A DNA stretch of 64,000 nt from a virus. A model generated the notes under the pieces. It was not told the origin of the DNA, did not search any database, and worked only from the letters and a program-made list of their open reading frames with translations. The stretch is taken from positions 48,369-112,368 of the IMG/VR virus record IMGVR_UViG_3300028874_000010. One strand, given 5' to 3'. Positions 50,756 through 57,823 of the stretch are shown here, one piece after another; the stretch's first letter is position 1; every line of letters starts with the position of its first letter. The position numbers and the translations under genes were made by a program.

Positions 50756-51020
50756 TTAAAATGGCACATCGTATTTAAAAATAGATAGGGGTTCACCGAA
50801 TTCATTAAGCAGCTACACTTCTAGGTTGGCTCGATAATATTCATAGAAACGTAGCCGGCCTAAAGAGACTAAATCTTTAATTAACCTATGAATATCGCCA
50901 ACGTCTGCCCCACTTACCAGTTGTACATCTTAGGCATCTTGCTGATCTATTTTATTTCTGGTAAAGTTTTATCGAGAGCTTATCCTGAGAAGGATTTACG
51001 GTTAACCAGCTCTCATCATG
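50756..51020 (-). pseudogene. Degraded gene with frameshift and two stops
   Basis: One frame reads KIDQQDA-stop-DVQLVSGADVGDIHRLI ... GRLRFYEYYRANLEV-stop-LLNEFGEPLSIFKYDVPF-stop (stops at 50930 and 50813). A neighbouring frame upstream reads ESWLTVNPSQDKLSIKLYQ. No start is left. The region otherwise holds no gene. Confidence 0.45.
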
Positions 51021-51044
51021 ATATTAAGTAGGTTATCACACTTT

Positions 51045-51323
51045 TTATTTTAATGCTAAGATTGTTAATGCTTGAATTAGTTTTTCACGAGCGAGTTCGA
51101 TTGATCTATCGGTATCTGTAGTCCATCTAGCATCGTTATAGCTTAGTGCTGCACTAAGCTCCCGATTTGCTTGTTCTAAACAGCCACAGAGTTTCTTAAT
51201 AACAGAATCATGATCTGGTTTTGATTCAGCATTCTTACCTAACAACAAACCAAGTTTAGCTTCGCCGATCCCAGACTCAGCTAATCGCTCAAGCACTTGC
51301 TTATAAATCTGTTCTGCCGTCAT
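51045..51323 (-). CDS. Hypothetical protein, 92 aa
   Basis: Helical, acidic, MTAEQIYKQVLERLAESG. Resembles a small two- or three-helix phage protein. Function unknown. Confidence 0.6.
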   Translation of the reverse strand: MTAEQIYKQVLERLAESGIGEAKLGLLLGKNAESKPDHDSVIKKLCGCLEQANRELSAALSYNDARWTTDTDRSIELAREKLIQALTILALK

Positions 51324-51416
51324 AAATTAGAACTCACAAAATGTAATAAAAATTATTCTTTCGAAGAACCAATTGTAAACTCAATTTTGCCCATTGAATA
51401 CATATCATTTTCGGAA

Positions 51417-51776
51417 TTAGAACTTTGCCGCAAGAGCTTCCATGATGTCAAGTTCTTCGTTTCTCAAATCACGGACTTGTCCTTCGCGAACTGCTTGACA
51501 GAAGGCCATCATATTGACAACAGCCCGAACAGTCGATGCATCAAACTTCTCAACCTTGTGAGCGGTTGACCCATTATTGAACCAACCATCTGCGCCATCT
51601 GGTCCCTTGATTTCTTCATCATCATCATTCGGACCATAGATAATTTCAAGATTGTCATCTGTCAAACCCTTGAGAGCTTGAACGATTTGGATAACCTGGT
51701 CCTTCTTGATCGATTCTGTAATCGTGGGTTTGGCTAGCTTAACACCAGCCAGTTGGGCAATACGCTTGATGTCCAT
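51417..51776 (-). CDS. Hypothetical protein, 119 aa, possible head-protein lead
   Basis: Starts MDIKRIAQLAGVKLAKPTIT with an AGGAAA site; a longer frame would overlap tRNA-Gly. An I-T-E site follows at residues 19-21, like the prohead protease signal, though the lead is longer than in other members. Acidic middle (NDDDEEIKGPDG). Confidence 0.6.
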   Translation of the reverse strand: MDIKRIAQLAGVKLAKPTITESIKKDQVIQIVQALKGLTDDNLEIIYGPNDDDEEIKGPDGADGWFNNGSTAHKVEKFDASTVRAVVNMMAFCQAVREGQVRDLRNEELDIMEALAAKF

Positions 51777-51796
51777 TATATTTCCTATGCATTGGG

Positions 51797-51871
51797 TGGC
51801 GCGGGGATGGGAATTCGAATCCCATACTCCTGGGTGGAAGCCAGACATGTAACCGTCAACACTTTCCCCGC
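51797..51871 (-). tRNA. tRNA-Gly(UCC)
   Basis: 75 nt; loop CTTCCAC; perfect acceptor GCGGGGA / TCCCCGC; CCA encoded. Confidence 0.9.
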
Positions 51872-51902
51872 AATAATTTGATACTGTAAAATATTACATT
51901 TC

Positions 51903-51910
51903 TATTTATA
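51903..51910 (-). promoter_or_regulatory. Late promoter (TATAAATA) for tRNA-Gly
   Basis: Exact core 32 nt upstream of the tRNA and likely also of the 119-aa gene. Confidence 0.65.
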
Positions 51911-51946
51911 TCACTTTACAGTATCATGTATAGCTTTTTGCCAAAC

Positions 51947-52318
51947 TTATCTCGTAGGCCTATCTTTATATTCAGCCTTCAAATCTTTAGTAAGTTTTTT
52001 TGCTTCTTTATCAGTTAATTCGCGAGTTAGAAAAATATCATATCCAACACCAAATTCAATTCCTTTTTTCCAATCATAACCTTTCTGAACTTCTACTTTC
52101 TTAATGATTGGTTGGCCGGCTTTCTTTACCACTGATCCAAGAACCAAATGTTCCGGGAATTCGAATGTTACTTCAAATATTACCGTATCACGATTGACTT
52201 CAATAAGGTTAAAAGCAGAATGCCTAACGTTAGTAATCTCTCTAATCGCAGTCTTGATTAACTCAATTACGTCTATTTAGTCAGAAGCGGCCGCTTCAAA
52301 TAATTCTTTGATTTTCAT
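51947..52318 (-). pseudogene. Putative internal head protein split by TAA after its targeting peptide
   Basis: Starts MKIKELFEAAASD by TAATG overlap with the upstream gene. The next codon is TAA (52277-52279) and the same frame then runs 110 codons (IDVIELIKTAIRE ... KDLKAEYKDRPTR). The lead has the L-F-E site of the other head-type proteins. Either a nonsense mutation, or readthrough / separate translation from an internal TTG near 52147. Confidence 0.7.
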
Positions 52319-52716
52319 TACATTGGTCCCATTGCACATGTAGCCAATGATTGAAGAGTTTTTGCCAAAGTTTCAGTAATGCTAGGATTTTTTGCTAATA
52401 TCGTAGCAGGTTTAGCAACTCGTTTTAATACTCCGCCATCACCTTCATGTTCAAATATAGAACCCATGTAAAGCAAAGCAAGTTTCATATTTGCTGGAGT
52501 ATTTAAAAATTCTTTCAACTCCGATTTGGCTTTACCTCGAATCAAGTCTGCGGAACTTTTTGCTTGTTCAAGATTTTCCTTTCTTACTTCTTCATCTTTT
52601 TTATCTCTGGTATCAGAGGCCAAATAATATTGGAACATCATATCAACAATTTTATTACTAGATGTCATTGTCGCTACACCTTCATTCAACTGTAGCAATT
52701 CTTGAATTAGACTCAT
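52318..52716 (-). CDS. Putative internal head protein, 132 aa
   Basis: Starts MSLIQELLQLNEGVATM: amphipathic lead with an L-N-E site at 10-12. Body helical with KSELKEFLNTP and EHEGDGGVLKRVAKPAT. Two GATAAATA elements precede it. Confidence 0.65.
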   Translation of the reverse strand: MSLIQELLQLNEGVATMTSSNKIVDMMFQYYLASDTRDKKDEEVRKENLEQAKSSADLIRGKAKSELKEFLNTPANMKLALLYMGSIFEHEGDGGVLKRVAKPATILAKNPSITETLAKTLQSLATCAMGPM

Positions 52717-52742
52717 AAATAACCTTTAAGTGGATGGTATCT

Positions 52743-52759
52743 TATTTATCTTATTTATC
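52743..52759 (-). promoter_or_regulatory. Tandem late-type promoters (two GATAAATA)
   Basis: Two copies 9 nt apart, 27 nt upstream of the MSLIQELL gene. Confidence 0.6.
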
Positions 52760-53171
52760 TAACAATGATCCACTTACGATCATTATGACGTGCTTTCATT
52801 TTATCCCAGAAGGTCGAACTCAAGCTTGCCTTTCCATCACTAACTTTAGTATGATCTTTAACTTTGATGGTTAAGTGTTCTGGAAGACTAGCAACAATGC
52901 ATTCTACAAAAGATGTGCCAAGGCCTTTATCTTTAAGACTTTCATCTAGATAAAAATTATCCAGATAGACATATGTTTCGTGTAGCCATAGATCGAATTC
53001 AATCTGGTCATTGGTATGATGACGTGTAAAGATATGGTCTATCTTGCCAGAGATATCGACAGGCTTTTCAAAAGATTTATGACAGAAATCCTTAATGTTC
53101 TTCACTACTTGCTTGCGCAGAGCATTAAGTTGATCTGGAGATAATTCTTGTTTAATTTCTTTGAGAAGCAT
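52755..53171 (-). CDS. Putative internal head protein, 138 aa, GNAT-like
   Basis: Starts MLLKEIKQELSPDQ, a lead of the shared type but with no clean cleavage site. Middle has NFYLDESLKDKGLGTSFVECI, an acetyl-CoA-binding-like G-x-G pattern. TATAAATA lies 26 nt upstream. Confidence 0.6.
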   Translation of the reverse strand: MLLKEIKQELSPDQLNALRKQVVKNIKDFCHKSFEKPVDISGKIDHIFTRHHTNDQIEFDLWLHETYVYLDNFYLDESLKDKGLGTSFVECIVASLPEHLTIKVKDHTKVSDGKASLSSTFWDKMKARHNDRKWIIVR

Positions 53172-53196
53172 TTCGTTACAGTCCTTGTGTTTTTAG

Positions 53197-53204
53197 TATT
53201 TATA
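53197..53204 (-). promoter_or_regulatory. Late promoter (TATAAATA)
   Basis: Exact core 26 nt upstream of the MLLKEIKQ gene. Confidence 0.7.
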
Positions 53205-53270
53205 AGCACGAGAACTGTAACGGTATAAAAAGGGAGGCAGCAAAGGGGTTGCGCCAGTCCCATAAACTTG

Positions 53271-53348
53271 TGGTAGTCTGTATCGGATTCGAACCGATGA
53301 CCTACTGTTTTGAAGACAGATGCTCTAACCAGACTAAGCTAACAGACC
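53271..53348 (-). tRNA. tRNA-Glu(UUC), second copy
   Basis: 78 nt; loop CTTCAAA gives UUC; A73, CCA encoded; G1-U72 pair. Confidence 0.85.
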
Positions 53349-53389
53349 ATAGAAGCATTATACACAAACAAAACAACATTGTACATCTT

Positions 53390-53710
53390 TTAATAATTAA
53401 TCGTTTCACCAAGATGTTCGAGCATACACGCCAAAGTAAAAAACAGAGTGCTCAACTTTGCTGTTGCCTTTCCGTGGCCAATTGCATGAATAGCCAGAGA
53501 ATCCGACATGTTTATAAAAAACTGGCCTTCATTTTCAATTTTATTGCAATTATCATACATATTACCAATAGGTATAAGGTATGATAATTGTTGGGATTTT
53601 GCTTCATCAATAGCGGTTAATAAAGTTTTGAGTTCATACGAAGATCCGTATTTTTTGTGTGCCAAATTATAAAGATCTGAAGCAGTAGTTATTCCAGTAT
53701 TGGATAACAT
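53390..53710 (-). CDS. Hypothetical protein, 106 aa
   Basis: Mostly helical, start MLSNTGITTASDLYNLAHK, with SLAIHAIGHGKATAKLS. Lies 12 nt after the Cys-rich gene. Function unknown. Confidence 0.6.
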   Translation of the reverse strand: MLSNTGITTASDLYNLAHKKYGSSYELKTLLTAIDEAKSQQLSYLIPIGNMYDNCNKIENEGQFFINMSDSLAIHAIGHGKATAKLSTLFFTLACMLEHLGETINY

Positions 53711-53722
53711 GTCAAAACTCCA

Positions 53723-53956
53723 TTAATAAGCCATTGCGTAAGCATGGAATCCGGTATCTTTATATCCAGATGTTCCCCAGCACACTCGACGATTGCAACA
53801 ATCGCAACGATGGCTCCATCCATCCCAGCCTCGGCAATTCGCCTCAGGATTTACCTCATCGCAATTATGTCCTTCAAACTCAATAAATTCGCCAGGACCA
53901 ACACTAAGTGACGAGTGGGTTATTGCTGCTTCTGGTGTTGAAAAATGAGGTGTCAT
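53723..53956 (-). CDS. Cys/Trp-rich small protein, 77 aa
   Basis: Seven cysteines incl. CRGWDGWSHRCDCCNRRVC, likely a zinc or disulphide module. Preceded by two mutually exclusive hairpins in its leader. Function unknown. Confidence 0.6.
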   Translation of the reverse strand: MTPHFSTPEAAITHSSLSVGPGEFIEFEGHNCDEVNPEANCRGWDGWSHRCDCCNRRVCWGTSGYKDTGFHAYAMAY

Positions 53957-53975
53957 TTTACTATCTCGGAATTAG

Positions 53976-54021
53976 GTCCTGCCAAAAGTACTATGTATAT
54001 ATGGCAGGACTATATACATAG
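53976..54021 (-). promoter_or_regulatory. Mutually exclusive leader hairpins
   Basis: Interleaved perfect repeats: GTCCTGCCA (53976-53984) with TGGCAGGAC (54002-54010), and CTATGTATATA (53991-54001) with TATATACATAG (54011-54021). The second pairing partner of each lies inside the other's loop, so only one can form fully. It is 20 nt upstream of the Cys-rich gene start. Confidence 0.55.
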
Positions 54022-54278
54022 GATCCAAAACGACGATCATGGATCACTAGCCGATTTTATTACGTCGATTACAACTTCAAGGTCCCGGCTTTTGGTGCTG
54101 GTTTTAAGTAGCTATATCGGGAGAAAGCCAGCAAAAGTCCGATACACGTATCCAAGTCAATAGATATTTCGATGGATCATCCGGTGATGTAAATCATACC
54201 TAAAGAGATTTCTCTCCTCACCGCAAAACCATTGTATTCCAACATAACGAGTTTGTAAACAACAATTTTCACATACGA
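54022..54278 (-). other. Stretch with gene fragments, no intact gene
   Basis: Short coding-like pieces occur in three minus-strand frames, for example LLKTSTKSRDLEVVIDVIKS with flanking stops. None has a start plus ribosome site. Probably a decayed gene or spacer. Confidence 0.35.
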
Positions 54279-54308
54279 AAAAGCCTCTCAAAAAGAGAGG
54301 CTTTTTAT
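54279..54308. terminator. Bidirectional terminator
   Basis: AAAAAGCCTCTC / GAGAGGCTTTTT with 4-nt loop; terminates the Met-like tRNA transcript. Confidence 0.92.
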
Positions 54309-54313
54309 TGTAA

Positions 54314-54386
54314 TGGATGCGACCGAAGGTAACGATCCTTCTCCCATCATGGATTATGAGCCCAGAGTCTGCCATCAGAAGTCGCA
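54314..54386 (-). tRNA. tRNA-Met(CAU)-like with tiny D-loop
   Basis: 73 nt; acceptor TGCGACT / GGTCGCA; loop CTCATAA gives CAU; TCCA end. The D-stem TCTG / CAGA closes a 4-nt loop and the T-loop is ATCGTTA rather than TTCRANN. Transcribed almost leaderless from the TATAAATA just upstream. Confidence 0.7.
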
Positions 54387-54390
54387 ACTG

Positions 54391-54398
54391 TATTTATA
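54391..54398 (-). promoter_or_regulatory. Late promoter (TATAAATA) for Met-like tRNA
   Basis: Exact core 4 nt before the tRNA 5' end. Confidence 0.65.
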
Positions 54399-54800
54399 GC
54401 AGGAAAAAAGTTTCGTATAGGAATTGGTCTTCACCAATGACATTTTTTATAGGCTGTCTGACCTTAAATTGCAACATACTCCGACCTATACCTCAGATGA
54501 CATTTCAGGAAGTCATCTCCTTGCCTCTTTATTCATGATGTTTAGACCTACCGTTTATCCAGTTTATGGTGACGATAACCCGTACGCATCACAACGCTTC
54601 ATTGAAGGATCCTCAGTTATGAGAATCCTTCTCCACTTCTAAAGAATCCCACGGCTCTATTTTCATCCATTGAACAATTGGGAACTACCATTCAACTTCA
54701 GTGTAGCACTTATAAAGGATCAATATCAAAAATTTAATGAACCTTCACTAATGGTCTACAAGCATTACGTTAGAGGTTTGTACCACAACCAACGTGAGAT
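54399..54800 (-). ncRNA. Candidate non-coding RNA, about 400 nt
   Basis: No start with a ribosome site and no long frame. Several hairpins are visible: GAAGGATCCTCA / TGAGAATCCTTC, GATGAC / GTCATC and ATTGGT / ACCAAT. A good TTTACA-18-TATAAT promoter points into it. It ends at the Met-like tRNA and terminator. Confidence 0.45.
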
Positions 54801-54802
54801 GA

Positions 54803-54832
54803 ATTATATATCAATTCTAGGAAAAGTGTAAA
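54803..54832 (-). promoter_or_regulatory. Sigma70-like promoter (TTTACA-18-TATAAT)
   Basis: Carries the same TTTACACTTTTC block as the 32-kb promoter. Directed into the gene-free stretch. Confidence 0.6.
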
Positions 54833-54833
54833 A

Positions 54834-55247
54834 TTATTTAATCAATGCCCAATTACGAATATATGAACGAGCACCAGTACAATCACATAAGTACTTGGAG
54901 TTTGTAAATTCCACAACAAACATACCTTCCTTAGGAAGATCCGCATCACCTAGAGGGCCTTCTGGTCTCTTATCAGACCCAAATATTTCTTTGCCTTTAT
55001 ATACTTTAAGTTCATAACCAGATTTCTTTAGTTCACTCTCAACTTTTTTAAAAGTTGCTGCACTAATAGGCTTATATTTTGTATCTGGTTCTGGAGTATC
55101 TATTTCTTCCCAATAGCTCGGTTTCTCAATCAAACTAACTCCGGCATCTTTTAATATATTAAGTTGTGCCGATCCAAATGCTTGCGTTCCGGTAATAGGT
55201 TTAGCACTGGTGGTAAGGTGCTCTTTAAAAATATCTTTTACTTTCAT
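54834..55247 (-). CDS. Putative internal head protein, 137 aa
   Basis: Starts MKVKDIFKEHLTTSAKP, shared lead pattern, cleavage site unclear. Body Lys/Glu-rich with FKKVESELKKSGYELKVYKG and CDCTGARSYIRN. Late promoter 24 nt upstream. Confidence 0.6.
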   Translation of the reverse strand: MKVKDIFKEHLTTSAKPITGTQAFGSAQLNILKDAGVSLIEKPSYWEEIDTPEPDTKYKPISAATFKKVESELKKSGYELKVYKGKEIFGSDKRPEGPLGDADLPKEGMFVVEFTNSKYLCDCTGARSYIRNWALIK

Positions 55248-55270
55248 AATAATCCTTTATATGTGCTTTA

Positions 55271-55278
55271 TATTTATA
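55271..55278 (-). promoter_or_regulatory. Late promoter (TATAAATA)
   Basis: Exact core 24 nt upstream of the MKVKDIF gene. Confidence 0.65.
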
Positions 55279-56608
55279 CCAATTCTAATAATGCTTTGTA
55301 TTCATCAAAATATACCGATTTCTTATGTGTTCCAGCCATGATTGATTCCCAAGAATTATCTCTGAGATAAGCCATTTCATTCCAAATCCCGCCAGATAAA
55401 GAATTGCCATTCATTTCTTTATTTAGCTCTGTTGCTTTTTTGGTAACATCATCAAAGGTAAATAAATCTTTGTATTTCCAAGAGGCATCCAGATTTAATT
55501 CATATCCATATTTGTCTGCATTATTCGCAAACTCGGATCCATATTCTTTATTTGGATTTAGAAATAATGGATAGAACATTGCAAAACTTAATGTATCATT
55601 TGACTTGATCCATTCCACTGTAGCATGATGTTCATCAAGAGTAGAATGAGGAAGCCCAACAATAAAAATCGACATAAGTCTGGTTAAAGGCCATTCTTTC
55701 TGTAACTTAAATAATAATTCTTTAACTTTATCTGGATGCATTCCTTTTCCAATCGCTTTTCCGGATTGATGGTTGAATGTTTCAAGTCCAAATTGAGCAC
55801 CTCGCAGCCCCATATCCCTGAGAATAGGAATTTGCTCAGGAAAAGCATGGAGTAAATCATGCCTGAGATAGCAAACAAAAGAAATTTTTAGATTTCTTTT
55901 AGAAAGCATATTGGCGATCCCTTCTATTTTAGAAGTAGTATCATTAAAGGTATCACATGTAATGTAATAATTGGTCGATCCAAATTTATCTCTATTATAT
56001 TCTATCTGGTCTCCAATCAGTTTAGGATCCCTGTTATAATCAAATTTGTCTCGGCCTCTTAAACTGAAAGAACAGAATTTACAGTTAAAGATACATCCAC
56101 GAGAAATTTCTAATGGGAGTGTTTCTCTAGGTAAAATGAAATCATCATTGGTGTACCTATGTTCCAGTGTTTGGATATCACTTCTGTATTTAGGAACCAA
56201 GATATCAAATGCTTTAAAAATATCTTCTTCATTTTTACCGTTTACATATCTTGCATTTCCGAGTGGGAGCTCTATTGCATTCCCTCCAACTACCACTTTA
56301 CCTGGATTGACTTGTTTTATAAAATGATGAAGCTTAGCAATCTTAGGAGTATTGTAATCAACATCAGAAACATTCAATCTATTAGAGATAGCTTTGAACA
56401 TCCAAGCTGCAGAAATTCCTAAGTAATCAATGTTCTTATATCTTGATGCTAATTGATCAAGTTCGTCATAACTGAAATGTCCAAACCGATCTAGTGTGTA
56501 CGCCCGAAATCCATTCTTTCTTAATAAGAAAGCAATATACGAAGCCGCATAAGTTTTATAATGAATATCTGGTGTATACGTATCCTGGAGGATTAAAGCA
56601 GTCTTCAT
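55274..56608 (-). CDS. B12-binding-type radical SAM protein
   Basis: 444 residues from MKTALILQDTYTPD. The N-terminal half is a cobalamin-binding-like Rossmann region (YLGISAAWMFKA, KVVVGGNAIELP); the radical SAM cluster is SRGCIFNCKFCSFS (CxxxCxxC), followed by RGAQFGLETFNHQS and IFIVGLPHSTLDEHH. This class methylates or modifies complex substrates. No ribosome site is clear; a TATAAC element lies close to the start behind a GC-rich repeat. Confidence 0.85.
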   Translation of the reverse strand: MKTALILQDTYTPDIHYKTYAASYIAFLLRKNGFRAYTLDRFGHFSYDELDQLASRYKNIDYLGISAAWMFKAISNRLNVSDVDYNTPKIAKLHHFIKQVNPGKVVVGGNAIELPLGNARYVNGKNEEDIFKAFDILVPKYRSDIQTLEHRYTNDDFILPRETLPLEISRGCIFNCKFCSFSLRGRDKFDYNRDPKLIGDQIEYNRDKFGSTNYYITCDTFNDTTSKIEGIANMLSKRNLKISFVCYLRHDLLHAFPEQIPILRDMGLRGAQFGLETFNHQSGKAIGKGMHPDKVKELLFKLQKEWPLTRLMSIFIVGLPHSTLDEHHATVEWIKSNDTLSFAMFYPLFLNPNKEYGSEFANNADKYGYELNLDASWKYKDLFTFDDVTKKATELNKEMNGNSLSGGIWNEMAYLRDNSWESIMAGTHKKSVYFDEYKALLELV

Positions 56609-56632
56609 ATATGGTTGTATTAGGTAGGTTAT

Positions 56633-56651
56633 ACTAAACGTCCTGGCGGCG
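56633..56651 (-). repeat. GC-rich 19-nt repeat, copy 2
   Basis: Exact copy of the element near 36.0 kb, lying at the -35 position of the radical SAM gene. Possible operator or activator site. Confidence 0.7.
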
Positions 56652-56680
56652 AACAAGGGCGGCCAGCGTACTTCTAAATG

Positions 56681-56713
56681 CAAAATGGGCTCACTAATAT
56701 AGTGAGCCCATTT
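56681..56713. terminator. Bidirectional terminator
   Basis: AAAATGGGCTCACTA / TAGTGAGCCCATTTT with 3-nt loop, after the 72-aa gene. Confidence 0.9.
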
Positions 56714-56727
56714 TAATCAAGAAAGAT

Positions 56728-56946
56728 TTATTCTTTTGGGATATATCTTGTATTCATGGTTTCAAATTCACCAGTTACAACATCATAAGATATAACTTTG
56801 GTTGTTATGACTGGTAAATAATTACAAACATAACGGCTTGGGTGATCTATAGGACAGATCACCGCTCGTTCCCCAACTTTGATGAATACATTTTTCAACG
56901 GATCATATTGGACGAGCAGTTTCATAATTATACTTCGGTTTTGCAA
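56728..56946 (-). CDS. Hypothetical protein, 72 aa
   Basis: Small beta-rich protein; start may be the internal MKLLVQYDPLKNVF (56925) rather than the first Met. Function unknown. Confidence 0.55.
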   Translation of the reverse strand: MQNRSIIMKLLVQYDPLKNVFIKVGERAVICPIDHPSRYVCNYLPVITTKVISYDVVTGEFETMNTRYIPKE

Positions 56947-57326
56947 AGTGGAGTAAAGCCAAAATTATCTACAACATACACCTGATAACCATCACGGTCG
57001 GTTTCAAAAATATCACCAACCGACATTGATGTATGTGACAACCCAAGTCTTTGAATCAGATCGTGGGCTTCACCGCGAGGAGACCAAACTTCTCCTTGAA
57101 GGGAAGAATACATTTCTTCCATCGTAAAGCTCGAAGAAATCTCACCTAGCAAAATATGAGTCTTACTGAGATCATTTGGATTTATAAAATATCCATTTGA
57201 TGCAGCATCTTTCAAACCAAAACCAAAGTGGCGGAAATATTCAGGCTTGACATACCAAACCTTGACATTACCTTTAGCTAAACCTGGAAGAACCTCGTAG
57301 TTCGCATCATTCAGAGAAGTGTACAT
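56928..57326 (-). CDS. Hypothetical protein, 132 aa
   Basis: Begins MYTSLNDANYEVLPGLAKGN; beta-rich with TSMSVGDIFETDRDGYQVYVVDNFGF. This MSVGD-x-x pattern recurs in phage proteins of unknown role. Driven by TTTACA-17-TATAAT. Confidence 0.65.
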   Translation of the reverse strand: MYTSLNDANYEVLPGLAKGNVKVWYVKPEYFRHFGFGLKDAASNGYFINPNDLSKTHILLGEISSSFTMEEMYSSLQGEVWSPRGEAHDLIQRLGLSHTSMSVGDIFETDRDGYQVYVVDNFGFTPLCKTEV

Positions 57327-57359
57327 TTTGAAAACTCCATTAAGTTAGACCATGGAATC

Positions 57360-57388
57360 ATTATATCAAAACTTTCAAGATATGTAAA
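57360..57388 (-). promoter_or_regulatory. Sigma70-like promoter (TTTACA-17-TATAAT)
   Basis: Near-ideal hexamers and spacing, 34 nt upstream of the 132-aa gene. Confidence 0.75.
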
Positions 57389-57470
57389 ATTTTTATTTTA
57401 TATTGTTCCTAACTCTATCAATAAGTTTTACACCAGTAAATACCTCATATTTTTTGAGCTGGTTTATTGC

Positions 57471-57517
57471 TTTTTGCTATAATACTCTCAGAATCATGAG
57501 AGTATTTATAGCAAAAA
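57471..57517. repeat. 20-bp inverted repeat carrying TATAAATA
   Basis: TTTTTGCTATAATACTCTCA pairs with the following arm across GAATCA with one bulge. The right arm contains a late-promoter core on the minus strand. Lies just after tRNA-Met. Confidence 0.6.
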
Positions 57518-57526
57518 TGGTGCGGG

Positions 57527-57600
57527 TGGGCCATACTGGGTTCGAACCAGTAACCTTAGAATTATGAGTTCTCTGCTCTAACCAATTGAGCTAATGGCCC
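57527..57600 (-). tRNA. tRNA-Met(CAU)
   Basis: 74 nt; loop CTCATAA; perfect acceptor GGGCCAT / ATGGCCC; CCA not fully encoded (ACCC). Could be Ile(CAU) if modified with lysidine. Confidence 0.9.
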
Positions 57601-57606
57601 TATTCA

Positions 57607-57813
57607 TTACTTGACTGATTTTAAATGATTCTTTTTGATTGGAATCGGTGCAACAACTTCTACTACTATTTGTTTTTCTGGTGATAAGAACTCGGGTCTT
57701 TTACCACCTAAAGGATTGTCCATATCATTAATTGGAAGAATTCCCATCCATGCAGGATTAATCATTTCAAAAAACGGTGGTGTAATTCTCACAGAATAAC
57801 TTAGAATTTTCAT
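57607..57813 (-). CDS. Hypothetical protein, 68 aa
   Basis: Pro-rich, MKILSYSVRITPPFFEM. TATAAATA lies 10 nt before the start codon. Function unknown. Confidence 0.55.
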   Translation of the reverse strand: MKILSYSVRITPPFFEMINPAWMGILPINDMDNPLGGKRPEFLSPEKQIVVEVVAPIPIKKNHLKSVK

Positions 57814-57823
57814 CAATACGTCC

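Noticed and set aside
51777-51848. N-terminal extension of the 119-aa protein
   Set aside because: It overlaps tRNA-Gly; the inner ATG has a good ribosome site.
46274-52318. Genome-wide stop-codon reassignment
   Set aside because: TAG, TAA and TGA all end intact genes here, and both TAG and TAA interrupt frames, so reassignment does not fit.
54157-54387. 76-aa frame running through the terminator and Met-like tRNA
   Set aside because: Its start half consists of tRNA and terminator sequence.
54399-54800. Protein-coding relic in the candidate ncRNA
   Set aside because: The best frame has about one stop per 17 codons, as expected for random AT-rich DNA.
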